Positions 1 to 8,999 of a DNA stretch of 10,524 nt are shown in pieces. Source of the DNA: Conidiobolus incongruus B7586 (taxonomy: Eukaryota; Entomophthoromycota; Entomophthoromycetes; Entomophthorales; Conidiobolaceae). The stretch spans positions 1 to 10,524 of the forward strand of contig JNEM01011991.1 in assembly GCA_000697335.1 (NCBI GenBank), written 5' to 3'. The position numbers and the translations under genes were made by a program. The notes under the pieces were generated by a model. It ran no database searches. It was not told the DNA's origin and saw only the letters and a list, made by a program, of their open reading frames with translations. The first letter of the stretch is position 1; the number at the start of each line of letters is the position of its first letter.

Positions 1-1300
1 TTAATAGGATAAAAGGATAAATATTAGATAATTTAAGTTTAATTCTATTATTATAGCCAAAATTGATATATTTTAAAAAATTTTTAATTAATAATAGAAT
101 TTTAATATTTTAGCTAATATAGTATTAAATTTGGAAAACAAAGCATTATAATTAAATAATATATTTTAACCAGAAAATTTAAGATAATTTAATTAAAAGT
201 CAGTTCTATGATTAATAAAAATATATAGGATTTAAATTTTATAGTCTATTTTTATTAGTGAATATATATGTTATTATTAATTTTTTAATCTTAATATTAA
301 TTTTAAAATATATAGAAAAATCCTCAAATTATTTTTTTCAATTAAATTATATAATTTAGTAAAACAATCATATTTATATAAATATAACCTTAGAAATTAT
401 AATAAATATAATAATCAAAAGTAATTTTTTTGAATAAAAAAATCTTTGATAATTTTAGCTAAATGTAGATAATTATTTATATATAGAATAGATGATTTTT
501 TATTTAATTATCTTCTCTACTAGCTTATAACATTAGTTTCTAAAAATATAAAATATTTGCTAGTATTAAATTTTATTTTTATTCGTAAAAATTAATAAAG
601 TATTATATTATTAATATCTCTATCTAATAATACTATTGATTTTTTAAATTTTAAATATTAAATGAAATTGTAACTTTTTAACTAAAGAATTTTTTATTTT
701 TTAATAATACATTATTCATTCAGATATATATTGGATTTATTATAAGAATACCTCTAAATATAGTCAGATAAAAATTTTATTAACAAAAAATTTAATAATT
801 ATTTTATTTTGTTATAAAATTTATATAATTATTAATTTAAATATAAGATACCTGCCTTTATAACTTTTTTATTAATTTTCTATTATTTTACTAGTCTATG
901 TTTAAATTTACTAATAAATTTCAAAAGTTATATTAGTTTTTTTAAAAAAATATAAAAGCGATATTTAATATAAGACCTAGTTTCATTTGTATTTTATTAG
1001 TCAATTACAGATTAAAAAAAACTTAAATATGGTATGTTATTAAAATTAAATCTTACAGTTATAAATAAAATAAATCAATTCTTAATTTTATAATATAAAA
1101 ACATATTGCCATTAGTTATTACTTGAAAATTTTTGTAAACAGTTGATATAGAAAATTTTATATTATATAATATTTTGATAATTATTTTTTATTAATTACA
1201 GGTAAAATTTAAAAATTTATGATATTCAGTAATTTTATTTTGGTTGAAATTGCCCTAGAAAGTTATATTATATATATAGTAAGTATAATAAATTATTAGA
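1..1300 (+). mobile_element. Decayed Ty3/Gypsy pol fossil (end of RT, RNase H, integrase), cut by the left edge
   Basis: Short stretches of + strand translation still line up, in the right order and with plausible spacing, with Ty3/Gypsy pol. A trace of the end of reverse transcriptase and its connection region lies near 130-260. A poorly readable RNase H part follows. The integrase zinc-finger region lies near 690-870, where a DTCL remnant survives, and the integrase core continues to about 1290. The element enters from outside the window and no LTR was seen, so its left end is unknown. It is very AT-rich, clearly broken many times, and looks old. The family assignment rests on eye alignment to remembered Gypsy motifs. 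A profile search of the raw translation would confirm or deny it. Confidence 0.58.
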
Positions 1301-1380
1301 TCAGTTACTATTATTTAAATTAATATTAAAATGAATATTGAAATAATTATCATTGATAAAATAGTCATCGATTTAAATAA

Positions 1381-1404
1381 CGGGAATTACTTTTTGAAAC
1401 ACTG
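1381..1404. repeat. Possible lone terminal repeat of a Tc1/mariner-like element
   Basis: Read on the - strand, this starts CAGTGTTTCAAAAAGTAATT and continues CCCG. A CAGTG-type end followed by an A/T run and a short GC patch is a common look for Tc1/mariner termini. No partner repeat was found in the window and no transposase remnant is attached, so this is only a resemblance. Confidence 0.15.
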
Positions 1405-1576
1405 AATATTATTTAAAAAATCCAAGTATATTATCACAAAAATTTGATATCATAGTTTGAAAATATAATTTGAAAAATCAATAATGAAATTTCACATAAT
1501 GATTATGAGATAATTAACTGATTTGAAAAAGTGAGAATCAAATTTATTATCTGGAATGAAATTGAAATACAAATTG

Positions 1577-1622
1577 GTATATTATTTTCATATAAGGTCT
1601 TTACCTTATAAAAATAATATAC
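1577..1622. repeat. Strong hairpin downstream of the FAD oxidase stop codon
   Basis: The arms are 1577-1598 and 1603-1622. They pair over 20 base pairs, with a 2-nt bulge (1589-1590) in the left arm and a 4-nt loop (1599-1602). It lies about 50 bases past the stop codon of the oxidase, so it would fall in the 3' UTR or at the 3' end of that - strand transcript. It could act in 3' end formation or mRNA stability, or it could be the relic of a small palindromic element. The pairing is direct from sequence; the function is unknown. Confidence 0.7.
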
Positions 1623-1672
1623 TTGAATAGTTCTTTTATATAGCCAATTGAAAAGATCATTCAGCTGTCTTA

Positions 1673-3148
1673 TTAATTCGGAGGAACTGATTGAGCATAT
1701 TGGAACATATTAGTTGGATCATATTTTCTTTTGACCTCTCTCATGCGCGGCAAATTCTCACCATAATACGCTGAGAGTCTAGTTTCTCTCTTGTCAATAT
1801 AATTCTGATAAGCTTCACCATTTAGGAAGTAACCTACTTCAGATGTCCAGGTATCAGCCCATGCCTCATTATCTTTTCCAAGTTGCTCCTTTTCGGATTC
1901 ATTAACTAATTGAACTGAATATAATGACTTCTGACGATGGACAAAAGCTGTAGAAGTTCTTGATAAGTTATTAATTGCACCGCCCTGAGTGTCCAGTAAA
2001 ATGTAGTATGAGCCGGGGGATTGTTTGATAGTGTTGACCCATTTTCCAATTTCCGAGGTAGAGAGTTTCCTGTCTACATAGCCAGATTTGGCATGAAGAA
2101 AGAAGTGTGGCATGTCTGTATGCTTAATTAAATCAATTTTTTCATCTGAATCGAAAGCTGGAGAGCCGAAAAACTTGACCAAATCCCAGTAGCTCATTGT
2201 TTTGACAATTTCAATCTGTCGGTTTTGTGGCAAGTGTGAATTGATATGATCAAAGATAGTCTTGTTCTGATTTGCACTATCAGCTTGAACCACAGCAGAA
2301 AAGCGGAATATCTCTTTGTTATTGTATACCAAAGCAGTCACTGCAGGATCGGGATTGGAAGCAGCCCAATTCTGGAAACCACTAAATGCTGAGACAAAGT
2401 CAGTTGCGTTATAATCGATCCTAAGATAAGTGACTGTTTGGGGAGGCTTGAATACTTTGACCTTAAAATGAGTCACAATACCGAATTGACCTCCACCTCC
2501 ACCTCGAAGAGCCCAGAAAAGGTCCGAGTTCTGAGTTTCGCTTGCAATCAAGTATTTTGCATCTGGGGTCACAATTCCTATTTCAGTAACAGTGTCTACT
2601 GCGAGACCATGTTTGCGCGCTGAAACTCCGTAGCCTCCCCCTAAAACATGGCCGCCGATACCAACTGTGAGACAGGTACCTGCAGGAAATCCAAATCCAC
2701 CCTGTTTGTTAAGTTGGTAATAAACCTTGCCAAGTAAAGCACCAGCTTGAATTACAGCAATTTTGTTTTGCTGATCCACAGTAATCTGATTTTGTTTCTG
2801 CATATCAATCACCAATTCAGAACCCGTTCCTAAAGAATATTTTTCGTATGAATGACCTCCTCCTCGGACAACTATGGGTACTTTAGTCTCCTTGCTACAT
2901 CTCACCGCGGTTTGAACTTCTTGAACATTGGCAGGTTCGAAGTAGCCAAGAGGAGTAACGGATTTATAATAATTCCATTGGTAATTGAGCGTATTGTATT
3001 CTGGAGACCCTTGAGCGTAGGCTTGGGCATTTGGATGCGCATTGCGGATACAATTGGTGATTGATTCCAAAGGACTAGTAGCGTTAGCATTGTCTCTTTG
3101 AGCATTAGTTGCAGCAATAGATAAAATAATATAATTCAATATTCCCAT
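1673..3148 (-). CDS. Secreted FAD-linked oxidase, berberine-bridge-enzyme-like (PCMH plus BBE domains)
   Basis: This single exon encodes 491 residues. Residues 1-16 look like a short signal peptide (cut near TNA|Q), and there are five N-glycosylation sequons (N22, N247, N295, N394, N416), so a secreted product is likely. The PCMH-type FAD-binding domain covers about 62-233. It carries RGGGHS with His99 and GTC with Cys159, the two residues that bind FAD bicovalently in this family. Val162, three after the Cys, sits at the oxygen gatekeeper position; valine there is linked to oxidase rather than dehydrogenase activity. The C-terminal BBE domain (about 438-485) has the NYID motif and ends YDPTNMFQYAQSVPP. 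Length and motifs are normal and complete. Relatives oxidise sugars, oligosaccharides or alkaloids and release hydrogen peroxide; the substrate here cannot be told. The start is supported by an A at -3, a G at +4 and a TATA box upstream. Confidence 0.95.
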   Translation of the reverse strand: MGILNYIILSIAATNAQRDNANATSPLESITNCIRNAHPNAQAYAQGSPEYNTLNYQWNYYKSVTPLGYFEPANVQEVQTAVRCSKETKVPIVVRGGGHSYEKYSLGTGSELVIDMQKQNQITVDQQNKIAVIQAGALLGKVYYQLNKQGGFGFPAGTCLTVGIGGHVLGGGYGVSARKHGLAVDTVTEIGIVTPDAKYLIASETQNSDLFWALRGGGGGQFGIVTHFKVKVFKPPQTVTYLRIDYNATDFVSAFSGFQNWAASNPDPAVTALVYNNKEIFRFSAVVQADSANQNKTIFDHINSHLPQNRQIEIVKTMSYWDLVKFFGSPAFDSDEKIDLIKHTDMPHFFLHAKSGYVDRKLSTSEIGKWVNTIKQSPGSYYILLDTQGGAINNLSRTSTAFVHRQKSLYSVQLVNESEKEQLGKDNEAWADTWTSEVGYFLNGEAYQNYIDKRETRLSAYYGENLPRMREVKRKYDPTNMFQYAQSVPPN

Positions 3149-3193
3149 TTTTGATATCTTTGTTTTTGTTAAAAAGCAATGAGTATGACACTT

Positions 3194-3204
3194 CTTATAT
3201 ATAT
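3194..3204 (-). promoter_or_regulatory. TATA box of the FAD oxidase gene
   Basis: On the - strand this reads TATATATAAG, about 46-56 bases before the ATG at 3148. The leader between them is A-rich (AACAAAAACAAAG then ATCAAAA before ATG), typical of fungal 5' UTRs. No upstream ATG lies in frame between the box and the start. Confidence 0.6.
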
Positions 3205-3296
3205 TTAGTTCAAGTGGTTAATTTCATAATATCAATAACATTCATAGCTTATTCAAGCGAATTATCATTAACGGAAGAATACGAAATAATGAATGA

Positions 3297-3309
3297 GTTA
3301 CTAAGTAAC
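3297..3309. promoter_or_regulatory. Palindromic AP-1/Yap-like site upstream of the oxidase
   Basis: GTTACT-A-AGTAAC is a near-perfect palindrome with 6-bp arms. It contains TTACTAA, the yeast Yap1 response element variant. It lies about 150 bases upstream of the oxidase ATG, a plausible promoter position for a gene whose product makes peroxide. In AT-rich DNA such a site can arise by chance, so the regulatory reading is only a suggestion. Confidence 0.25.
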
Positions 3310-4085
3310 CACATAAACAATTATCAAATTTAAAAATTAAAAATTATCCAATTATACTGAAATCATATAACTTATCAGATCCACACTTCAAATCCCACCT
3401 AAACAATATATCAATATTAATCATAATGAAACTTTCAATAAATTTAATAAAATTTTGCATTTATTTTTGATTTAAGGATAATTATTTTTAATATTATTCT
3501 CATGGCTTTTTAATTAATAACATTTTTAGTAATATTAATTTTATTATCAAGTAAACTTGAATTACTATTAATTTTTGATTATTTCCTTTTTTATTTATAA
3601 TATATCACTTTAATTGAATAAACTATTTTAAATATTTAGATAACTATTTAATATTTAATAAAATTTGATATTGAATATAAATTAAATAATTTGTTGATTA
3701 AAGAGATGTAATAATGATTCAAAAGCATATGACTGATTTTATTTCTATAATAGCATATTATAATTGTATGTTGTTATGATTTTCAATGAGAATTATTATA
3801 AGGGTGATCTAAAATCAATAATCAATTTGATTTGATTTAATGTTAATATTCATCAACCAAGTGCTTATAATCTTATATGCTATAATATCACACATTGTAT
3901 ATTATATTATAATAAATCATTGAGATATCAATAAATACTGATTTTTACTAATCATAATATTTGAAAATATTTAGCCAATTAAAAATAGACTTAGATTTAA
4001 ATTTTATTTTGTAATTATGAACAGATATATCACTTTGATATTCCAAAATTCCTATTTGATATTATCGAGAATTTTTACAACTACT
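3310..4085. other. AT-rich intergenic DNA, no gene seen
   Basis: No frame of protein-like character was found on either strand. The part next to 3310 should belong to the upstream region of the oxidase. The rest has no clear repeats beyond the general A/T bias. Confidence 0.5.
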
Positions 4086-5084
4086 CACTGGTTTTGCTCA
4101 AAAACTTTTGATAACAAGTCATTCCCATGCTATTTTTTGTGTAATATAAATTTTATTGCTATCATATGATTTATTCAATTTCTAATTTAGGATTTTAAGG
4201 TAATTTTTTAGCGAATTTTTTGTTTTTTGATATTCGAATTTAGGGTTGTTATATCATATTTAGATTCTATTTTCTAATTGTATAGATTGTTCATATTCGG
4301 GTGTATTTGTAGGCTTGGAGCGTATAAATATTTGAAGAACTATTTTTGTATCCATATATACTTTACATATTCATTATCAACAATATTAGTTATTGGTAAT
4401 CAATTATTTAATCAAGTTAATATGAAGATCAATAATATTTTCATATATAGTGATATTCTAATAAAGTCTTTATTTTTCGATTAAATTTTTCCATGTTTCA
4501 ATAAATATGCAGTATTTAAAATATTGCAAAGTATATTAGCCCTGGCTAAACAAGAATAGTATTGCTTAATTATCAGGATAATAATATATTATATAATATT
4601 TAGCATATGATCACTTGGGGATCTATTTTATGGTTTTGTAATTTGGCTGAATATTTTCTGTAATACTTGATACTATCATATGAATATATTTGGTAAATTA
4701 GCCGTTCCAAATTCCAATTGAGTATTCTTTTTTATGTTTAATTTTATAAATCAGAATATATTATTTCAACTTTAGTCAAAATATAAAAACTGAGTATTAA
4801 ATTGGAATTTCTATCCCAATTAAAAAGAATGATACCAATTTGAATTCTGCTATTACTTTTTAAACTCAAAAGATATAACAATGATCAATTTTAGAACTAT
4901 AAAATCTTGAAAAACAATGAATTGGTTTGTGAGATTTAAATAACCATATATTAATATAAAAAAATTAAATTAATATTATTATTATTATTATTATTATTAT
5001 AAATTTAGAAATTTGATAAAATTTGGATATATAACTTTTTTAATTTTTAAATTTGAATAAAGTTTTCAAGTAAAAATCATACTG
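4086..5084 (+). mobile_element. Eroded Tc1/mariner-like DNA transposon with transposase relic
   Basis: Three + strand segments match Tc1-like transposase in order. A 68-codon open frame at 4278-4484 carries a linker-like RLGAYKY segment and an IYSD segment near 4440-4455 that fits the first catalytic Asp region (SDE). Around 4607-4630, in another frame, HMITWGSILWF fits the conserved WGxI strand. At 4796-4860, in that same second frame, IKLEFLSQLKRMIPI then a stop and ILLLLF fit the WPSQSPDxNPIENLW block; the expected catalytic acidic residue falls on the stop. So the gene has at least one frameshift and several stops and is dead. Possible terminal inverted repeats are CACTGGTTTTG... at 4086-4109 and a rough reverse complement at 5059-5084, giving about 1.0 kb. 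These repeats and therefore both ends are weak; the transposase match is firmer. Confidence 0.5.
4975..5000. repeat. (ATT)n microsatellite
   Basis: An uninterrupted run of ATT, nearly nine units. It lies just after the last recognisable transposase segment, inside the proposed element. Simple-sequence growth in AT-rich noncoding DNA explains it. Confidence 0.9.
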
Positions 5085-5689
5085 TATTTTGATTTTACTA
5101 TGAAAATTTAAATTATATTCTAAATACAATTATTTACAAAATTTAGCTTCAATAATTTATCAGGATAGAATCTTAAAGCTATTCTATTAAAAATATTTAG
5201 CATACTGCTCCTATTGGCAGCTATTGAATAGATTTGTATTTCAAATCTCGAAAAACATATTTGATATATATATAGTTTGAATTAATTTCAAATTTATTTA
5301 TTTACCATAATAATTTTCAGATTTTATAAAATTTACCATAGTGAGTATAAGAGTGATTAAGATATATAAGAATTAAATAATTTTTAAGTTATGAGTTACA
5401 ATTGATCTGTATTAGATTCATATTTTAATATTTGAATTTATTTAGGAATTTAGGAAAGATATGAAATACAAATTAACTCAAATTCAAAATTTGGCAAATC
5501 ATAATTTGGACTTTGTTAATAAAAAAATTAATACTTCTATTGTGTTATCACAAGTTTGAATATATGAATAATTTAATAGAATCAAACTTTACATTTATTT
5601 TGAGGATAAAAAATTTCACCAATTTTTGTGTGATAATTTATTGAACTTACTTGATAGTAAAAATGTATAAAATTGAAATTTATAATATA
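5085..5689. other. AT-rich intergenic DNA between two transposon relics
   Basis: No gene was recognised. Small inverted repeats occur. The arms AGTAAAAATCA and TGATTTTACT form a stem at 5069-5099 that spans the left boundary, and TTGTG-ttat-CACAA lies at 5540-5553. The right part could include the unreadable start of the second transposase relic. Confidence 0.45.
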
Positions 5690-6330
5690 TCAGCATTCTT
5701 AAGTTTCAATAGTATTCTTCTAAAATTGAAAAGAGGACTAGAATTTTTTGAAAATAATGCCAAGTACAATGATATTAGCTTAGCAAGGACTATTATTATT
5801 TTTATGATGATAATTATGTAACATATAATTTTCCATATAATGATTTCCAAATCTGTTCCTGGACTATTTTAGTCATAATATATCGTAATATATGATATTA
5901 TAATTTGGATAAATAAAATAATTGAATGTATGAAAAATGGCACTATAATATTGATTTGATAAATTTGATAACAAAAAACCAAGTAAAATACAATATTTGG
6001 ATTTTGTTTTGAATTGAAAATGGAATCTTAATAATGGTGTGTTTATAATTCAATTTGGATATTAAATATATATATATAATTTGAATATAATTTATATTAA
6101 TTTTATTCCAGCAATTAATTTTGAATTATTGTTATATGGATGCTAGATTACCATATTGAGGAATTGCGGATATTCTAAAATCGAGTTTATAAAAAATTCA
6201 AATATTGAATGGAAAAATACATTATTCAATTTACTTATAATTGATGAAATAGTATATTATGAAAAATAAAATATTGTTTTTTGAGTATTAATAAAAATTA
6301 AATATATCAAGTCTTGTAATTACTTTTGAT
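5690..6330 (+). mobile_element. Second eroded Tc1/mariner-like transposase relic
   Basis: Ordered + strand segments again fit a Tc1-like transposase, split over frames. KRGLEFFENN near 5730-5760 fits the RLEFAKK-type segment before the first catalytic Asp. NLDIKYIYI at 6052-6078 fits the G-x-L/M-D-x-x-K-Y-I-x-I-L segment. YMDARLPY at 6133-6156 fits the FMQDNAxPH block that holds the second Asp. EWKNTLFNLLIIDEI from 6207 has the exact spacing of the WPxxSPDLNPIE block. Stops and frame changes separate them, so it is a dead copy. No terminal repeats were found, and the ends given are only the limits of readable similarity. Its residues differ from those of the relic at 4086-5084, so it is probably a different family or a much older copy. 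Confidence 0.42.
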
Positions 6331-6601
6331 ATAAAGTGAATTTAAACCATCTTTCAAAAATTTTGGAATATATCTATATACAATTAAGTTAAAAATTTAA
6401 AATACATTAATCTATTCAAAATTGGATATTCAATTTAAAAATAAAAATAATTAAAAATTGAAAAAATAATTCTAATGTTTATTAATATTTATTTATAGAA
6501 ATTAATAATGATGATACTATTGTAATTAACAGAAATATATATATATGTATTTAATAATTAAATGACTAAAAACAAATGTGTAGTAGTTAAATATATCATG
6601 A

Positions 6602-7582
6602 TTAAGGACTCACTATGCTAGAAGTTTCCCAATCGTCGAATTGACCTCCAGTTTTTTGACTGATAAGTGGATCGATCACTCCGAGCTCCTCCTTAATGCT
6701 CTGGTGGACTATTACATCCAATTCTTTGGTCACGAGATTGATGATTTTCTAAAGCTAGTTAGTTGGATTGGAAACAATATAGATTAATATTCAATACCTT
6801 GAACTTGCTGTCAATTTTGAACACGCAATCAAGATACGATTGAGGACAGTTGGTGTTGAGATGGAGTGAAATTTTGTCGTATATGATGCATATGATATTA
6901 CATAGGGCGTAGAATACTTGTAGGTAATCTAATTCGAAAGGCTATCAAAATATTAATACGTGAATAATATAATTAAAAAAATATAATTACTATGTTACGA
7001 ATATCCAAATTAGTAAAATCGTTATTGTCTCCTGTTGTATTACTAGAATTCATACTTTCTTCAAGAGTTCTACTCTTTCTGAAAAATGGACGCTAAATTA
7101 CAGTCAATAAAATTATAAATTAAATTAATTAGAAATTTTACTCTCTTTTGCTTCATCCCGTCATTATTTGAAAATCCTTCGTATTCTTGCAACAAACTAA
7201 CTAAAGATTTGATAAAGTCTAGCGGGTTTTGGATATCTATTATAGGTCCCAAATTCGTGCCTAATGTAAAGTACTGTAAAGATCTAAATTACTTATTAAT
7301 AACTAACTTCATCAATATTCTATTGAATTACCTCTTCTTCATCTTGTTATTATCGTAAATCGTATTCAAATCTTCTTTCGTTATGAGTACAGTGTTGAAG
7401 TAGTGACTTTTGCCTTCGAGTACCCGGTGCAGATGAGAGAATGTAGCTACTCTTTTATGCACCAAAGTCTTCAAACTCTCAACTTTAGCCATATTAGGTT
7501 GGCTTGATGTGTGTGGATTTGTCGGGTCAGGTGGAAAATATGAGGCTGAGATAGGTGTGGTGGGTGAGCCTTTCGAATCCAT
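6602..7582 (-). CDS. Five-exon gene for a 261-residue conserved-looking fungal protein of unknown function
   Basis: The exons, in transcript order, are 7332-7582, 7142-7283, 6991-7092, 6798-6941 and 6602-6748. They join in one frame to a TAA stop. The four introns are 48, 49, 49 and 49 nt, with donors GTAATT, GTAAAA, GTAATT and GTATTG and acceptors ending TAG; intron 4 has a good branch site (CTAAC). The protein starts with a Pro/Ser/Thr-rich tail (1-30), then a helical-looking part with KRVATFSHLHRVLEG and HYFNTVLITKEDL (about 44-72). LGTNLGPIIDIQNPLDFIKS follows near 90, then a polar linker rich in Asn, Ser and Thr (about 135-160). The last part is helical, with KELDVIVHQSIKEELGVIDP near 222-241. 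There is no signal peptide or membrane segment. From memory the pattern resembles an uncharacterised family in other fungi; I cannot name a function. A TATA-like stretch lies 25-35 bases upstream of the ATG. Confidence 0.85.
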
Positions 7583-8525
7583 ATTAGTTATTAGTATATT
7601 ATATTAAATATATAATGAGTTTGATTATGTTGAATGTGAAAATTAACAGTCTCTCTAAAGCTGGGTTGTTTTGGTTTTTTTATTGTTTAAGTATTCATTA
7701 TGGGATTGAAAAAGTCAGGGCTTCATGAGATTCAGGATAATTTAACCGAATAATTTGTATTTTACAGAGTTTTAGCATAAATTTATTAATTCAATATTTT
7801 TCAATCATTTTAATTCTCTCAAAAATTAACCAATTTCAGTTCAGTTACTTTATTTATATTAACCCATTTTACCGACCAAAACATAACAACCAAACATCAA
7901 ACATCAAACACCATAACTACTAAAATTTATCTAGTCTGAAGCATTACATACACTATACCAAAACCGAATAAATTCCCACTATCATATTAGCTTGAGAAAA
8001 TGTGCCACATATCTCTAAAATTAGTCCCTATTTATCTAAATGTCAATTTAATCATTACTTTTTGTGGTTATTGGGTTATTTAAGATAATAGATTCTCCAA
8101 AATTATTACTTTAAATTGGTTAATTAATTAAATTTTTATAGATTATAAAAAAATTTAAATATAATCAACGATATAATAATTTTAGTTGATAGAATTTTAA
8201 TATGATTTATTAATTTGAAACTTTAAATTAAATATTATAATACAATTCTAATTATAAAAGATTGGTTGATTAATAATAATTTTATAACTGATGAAATAGC
8301 CAATATTAAAGGTTGAACTATGTTTAATATTTAAATTTTTTATGAGATTTTTAAAAGGAAAAAAAATTAAACAAAAGTAATAAAAATTTGATATTTTTTA
8401 ACATATTTTTAAAATTGAAAATTATAGTTATTGCATGACTAATTTAATGAATCATAATACATCTTATTGTGAATTACCTGTAACATAAATAATTCCACTT
8501 CCAAATACTATCCAAATTACTTAAA
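7583..8525. other. Intergenic DNA: promoter side of the five-exon gene, CA-rich tract, then AT-rich debris
   Basis: The first 100-150 bases should hold the promoter of the five-exon gene. A C- and A-rich tract (7861-7975) stands out from its surroundings. From about 8085 to 8480 the DNA becomes extremely AT-rich, with the same texture as the Gypsy fossils at the window edges, but I could not recognise any part of an element there. Two tiny + strand frames (7708-7761, 17 residues; 8000-8083, 27 residues) have no support as genes. Confidence 0.45.
7891..7910 (+). repeat. Three tandem copies of CAAACAT in a CA-rich tract
   Basis: CAAACAT occurs twice in full and a third time almost complete. 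The surrounding 7861-7975 is unusually rich in C and A on the + strand, like a fungal 5' leader. No convincing + strand gene follows, so it may be the leader of a lost gene or just a local repeat. Confidence 0.5.
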
Positions 8526-8999
8526 TTAATCCTTCCAAGCTACTCCTTCATAAGGCAATGCCAGCTTTTCAATGAAATAGGTGGTTGCAATCAGCCCTTT
8601 GATTCCTGTTTAGCCTCCAAAAAATCATACGGGATACCATAAAACATAATTGACAAAGTCGTCAAATGATTTTTCGTCAGTATCTGGAGTAATTGAGGAG
8701 TTCGAGAATGGCAACAATCCCTTAGTACCTTGTCATAATAGCGAAAGTTGATTGGTAATATCAATGTCCTCCTTTCTTTCGGAATTGCTAGTTAGAGATC
8801 CCAAGAAGTTTGTTAATTTGACTTTGACACCTAGTGGATCCATATAATTTTTAACCATTGATAAATCTATTGATGGCACTAGATTAATAAGATTATTGGA
8901 AGTTATTAGTTCATTTGACACATAGGAATCTTAGGAATCACTGAAAGCTGAAGCTATCAAATGAACAAGACTTAAAAATTGTTTATAATTGAAAGTCAT
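8526..8999 (-). pseudogene. Broken gene for a small, probably secreted protein
   Basis: One frame of 158 codons, terminal stop included, runs from an ATG at 8999 to a TAA at 8526-8528. It reads like a real protein throughout but is interrupted by about four in-frame stops and has no frameshift. The start, MTFNYKQFLSLVHLIASAFS, looks like a signal peptide. The middle is polar (PSIDLSMVKNYMDPLGVKVK), and the end is well formed (GLIATTYFIEKLALPYEGVA then WKD). Base composition is far less AT-rich than its surroundings, as expected of former coding DNA. The family was not recognised. Introns do not rescue the frame: no GT-AG pair of the 48-49 nt size used in the neighbouring gene removes the stops. 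The preserved frame and a TATA box upstream suggest recent loss. Confidence 0.72.

Larger units (their letters stand above)
1301..1672. other. AT-rich 3' flank of the FAD oxidase gene, no gene seen
   Basis: This stretch lies between the Gypsy fossil and the stop codon of the oxidase. Composition is AT-rich but less extreme than in the fossil. It contains a strong hairpin (1577-1622) and a transposon-end-like sequence (1381-1404). A small palindrome, CATAAT-g-ATTATG, lies at 1495-1507. The part next to 1672 should be the oxidase 3' UTR and polyadenylation region on the - strand. No protein-like frame was found. Confidence 0.5.

Noticed and set aside
2438-3117. Open frames of 61-71 codons overlapping the oxidase gene on both strands.
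   Set aside because: They are other-frame shadows of a complete, motif-rich coding sequence, with no recognisable content of their own.
3151-3333. A 60-codon + strand open frame just upstream of the oxidase.
   Set aside because: It overlaps the oxidase TATA box and leader, has no signal or motif, and is plain AT-rich translation.
4278-4484. A 68-codon + strand open frame as an independent gene.
   Set aside because: Its content fits a piece of the Tc1-like transposase relic that continues downstream in another frame.
7253-7283. Alternative acceptors for intron 1 of the five-exon gene, such as the CAG at about 7273 or the TAG at about 7261.
   Set aside because: Both put the following exon in a frame with early stops. 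The TAG at 7284-7286 is the one that keeps the protein-like frame.
7708-8083. Two tiny + strand frames (17 and 27 residues) near the CA-rich tract.
   Set aside because: They are too short, with no splice continuation, motif or homologue that I recognise.
8085-8480. A possible third Gypsy fossil in the very AT-rich stretch.
   Set aside because: The base texture is similar, but no ordered pol, gag or integrase remnant could be read.
8526-8999. Rescue of the broken secreted-protein frame by introns, for example a GTATGA...CTAAACAG segment of 25 nt.
   Set aside because: 25 nt is far below the 48-49 nt introns seen next door and would shift the frame away from the well-formed C-terminal end.
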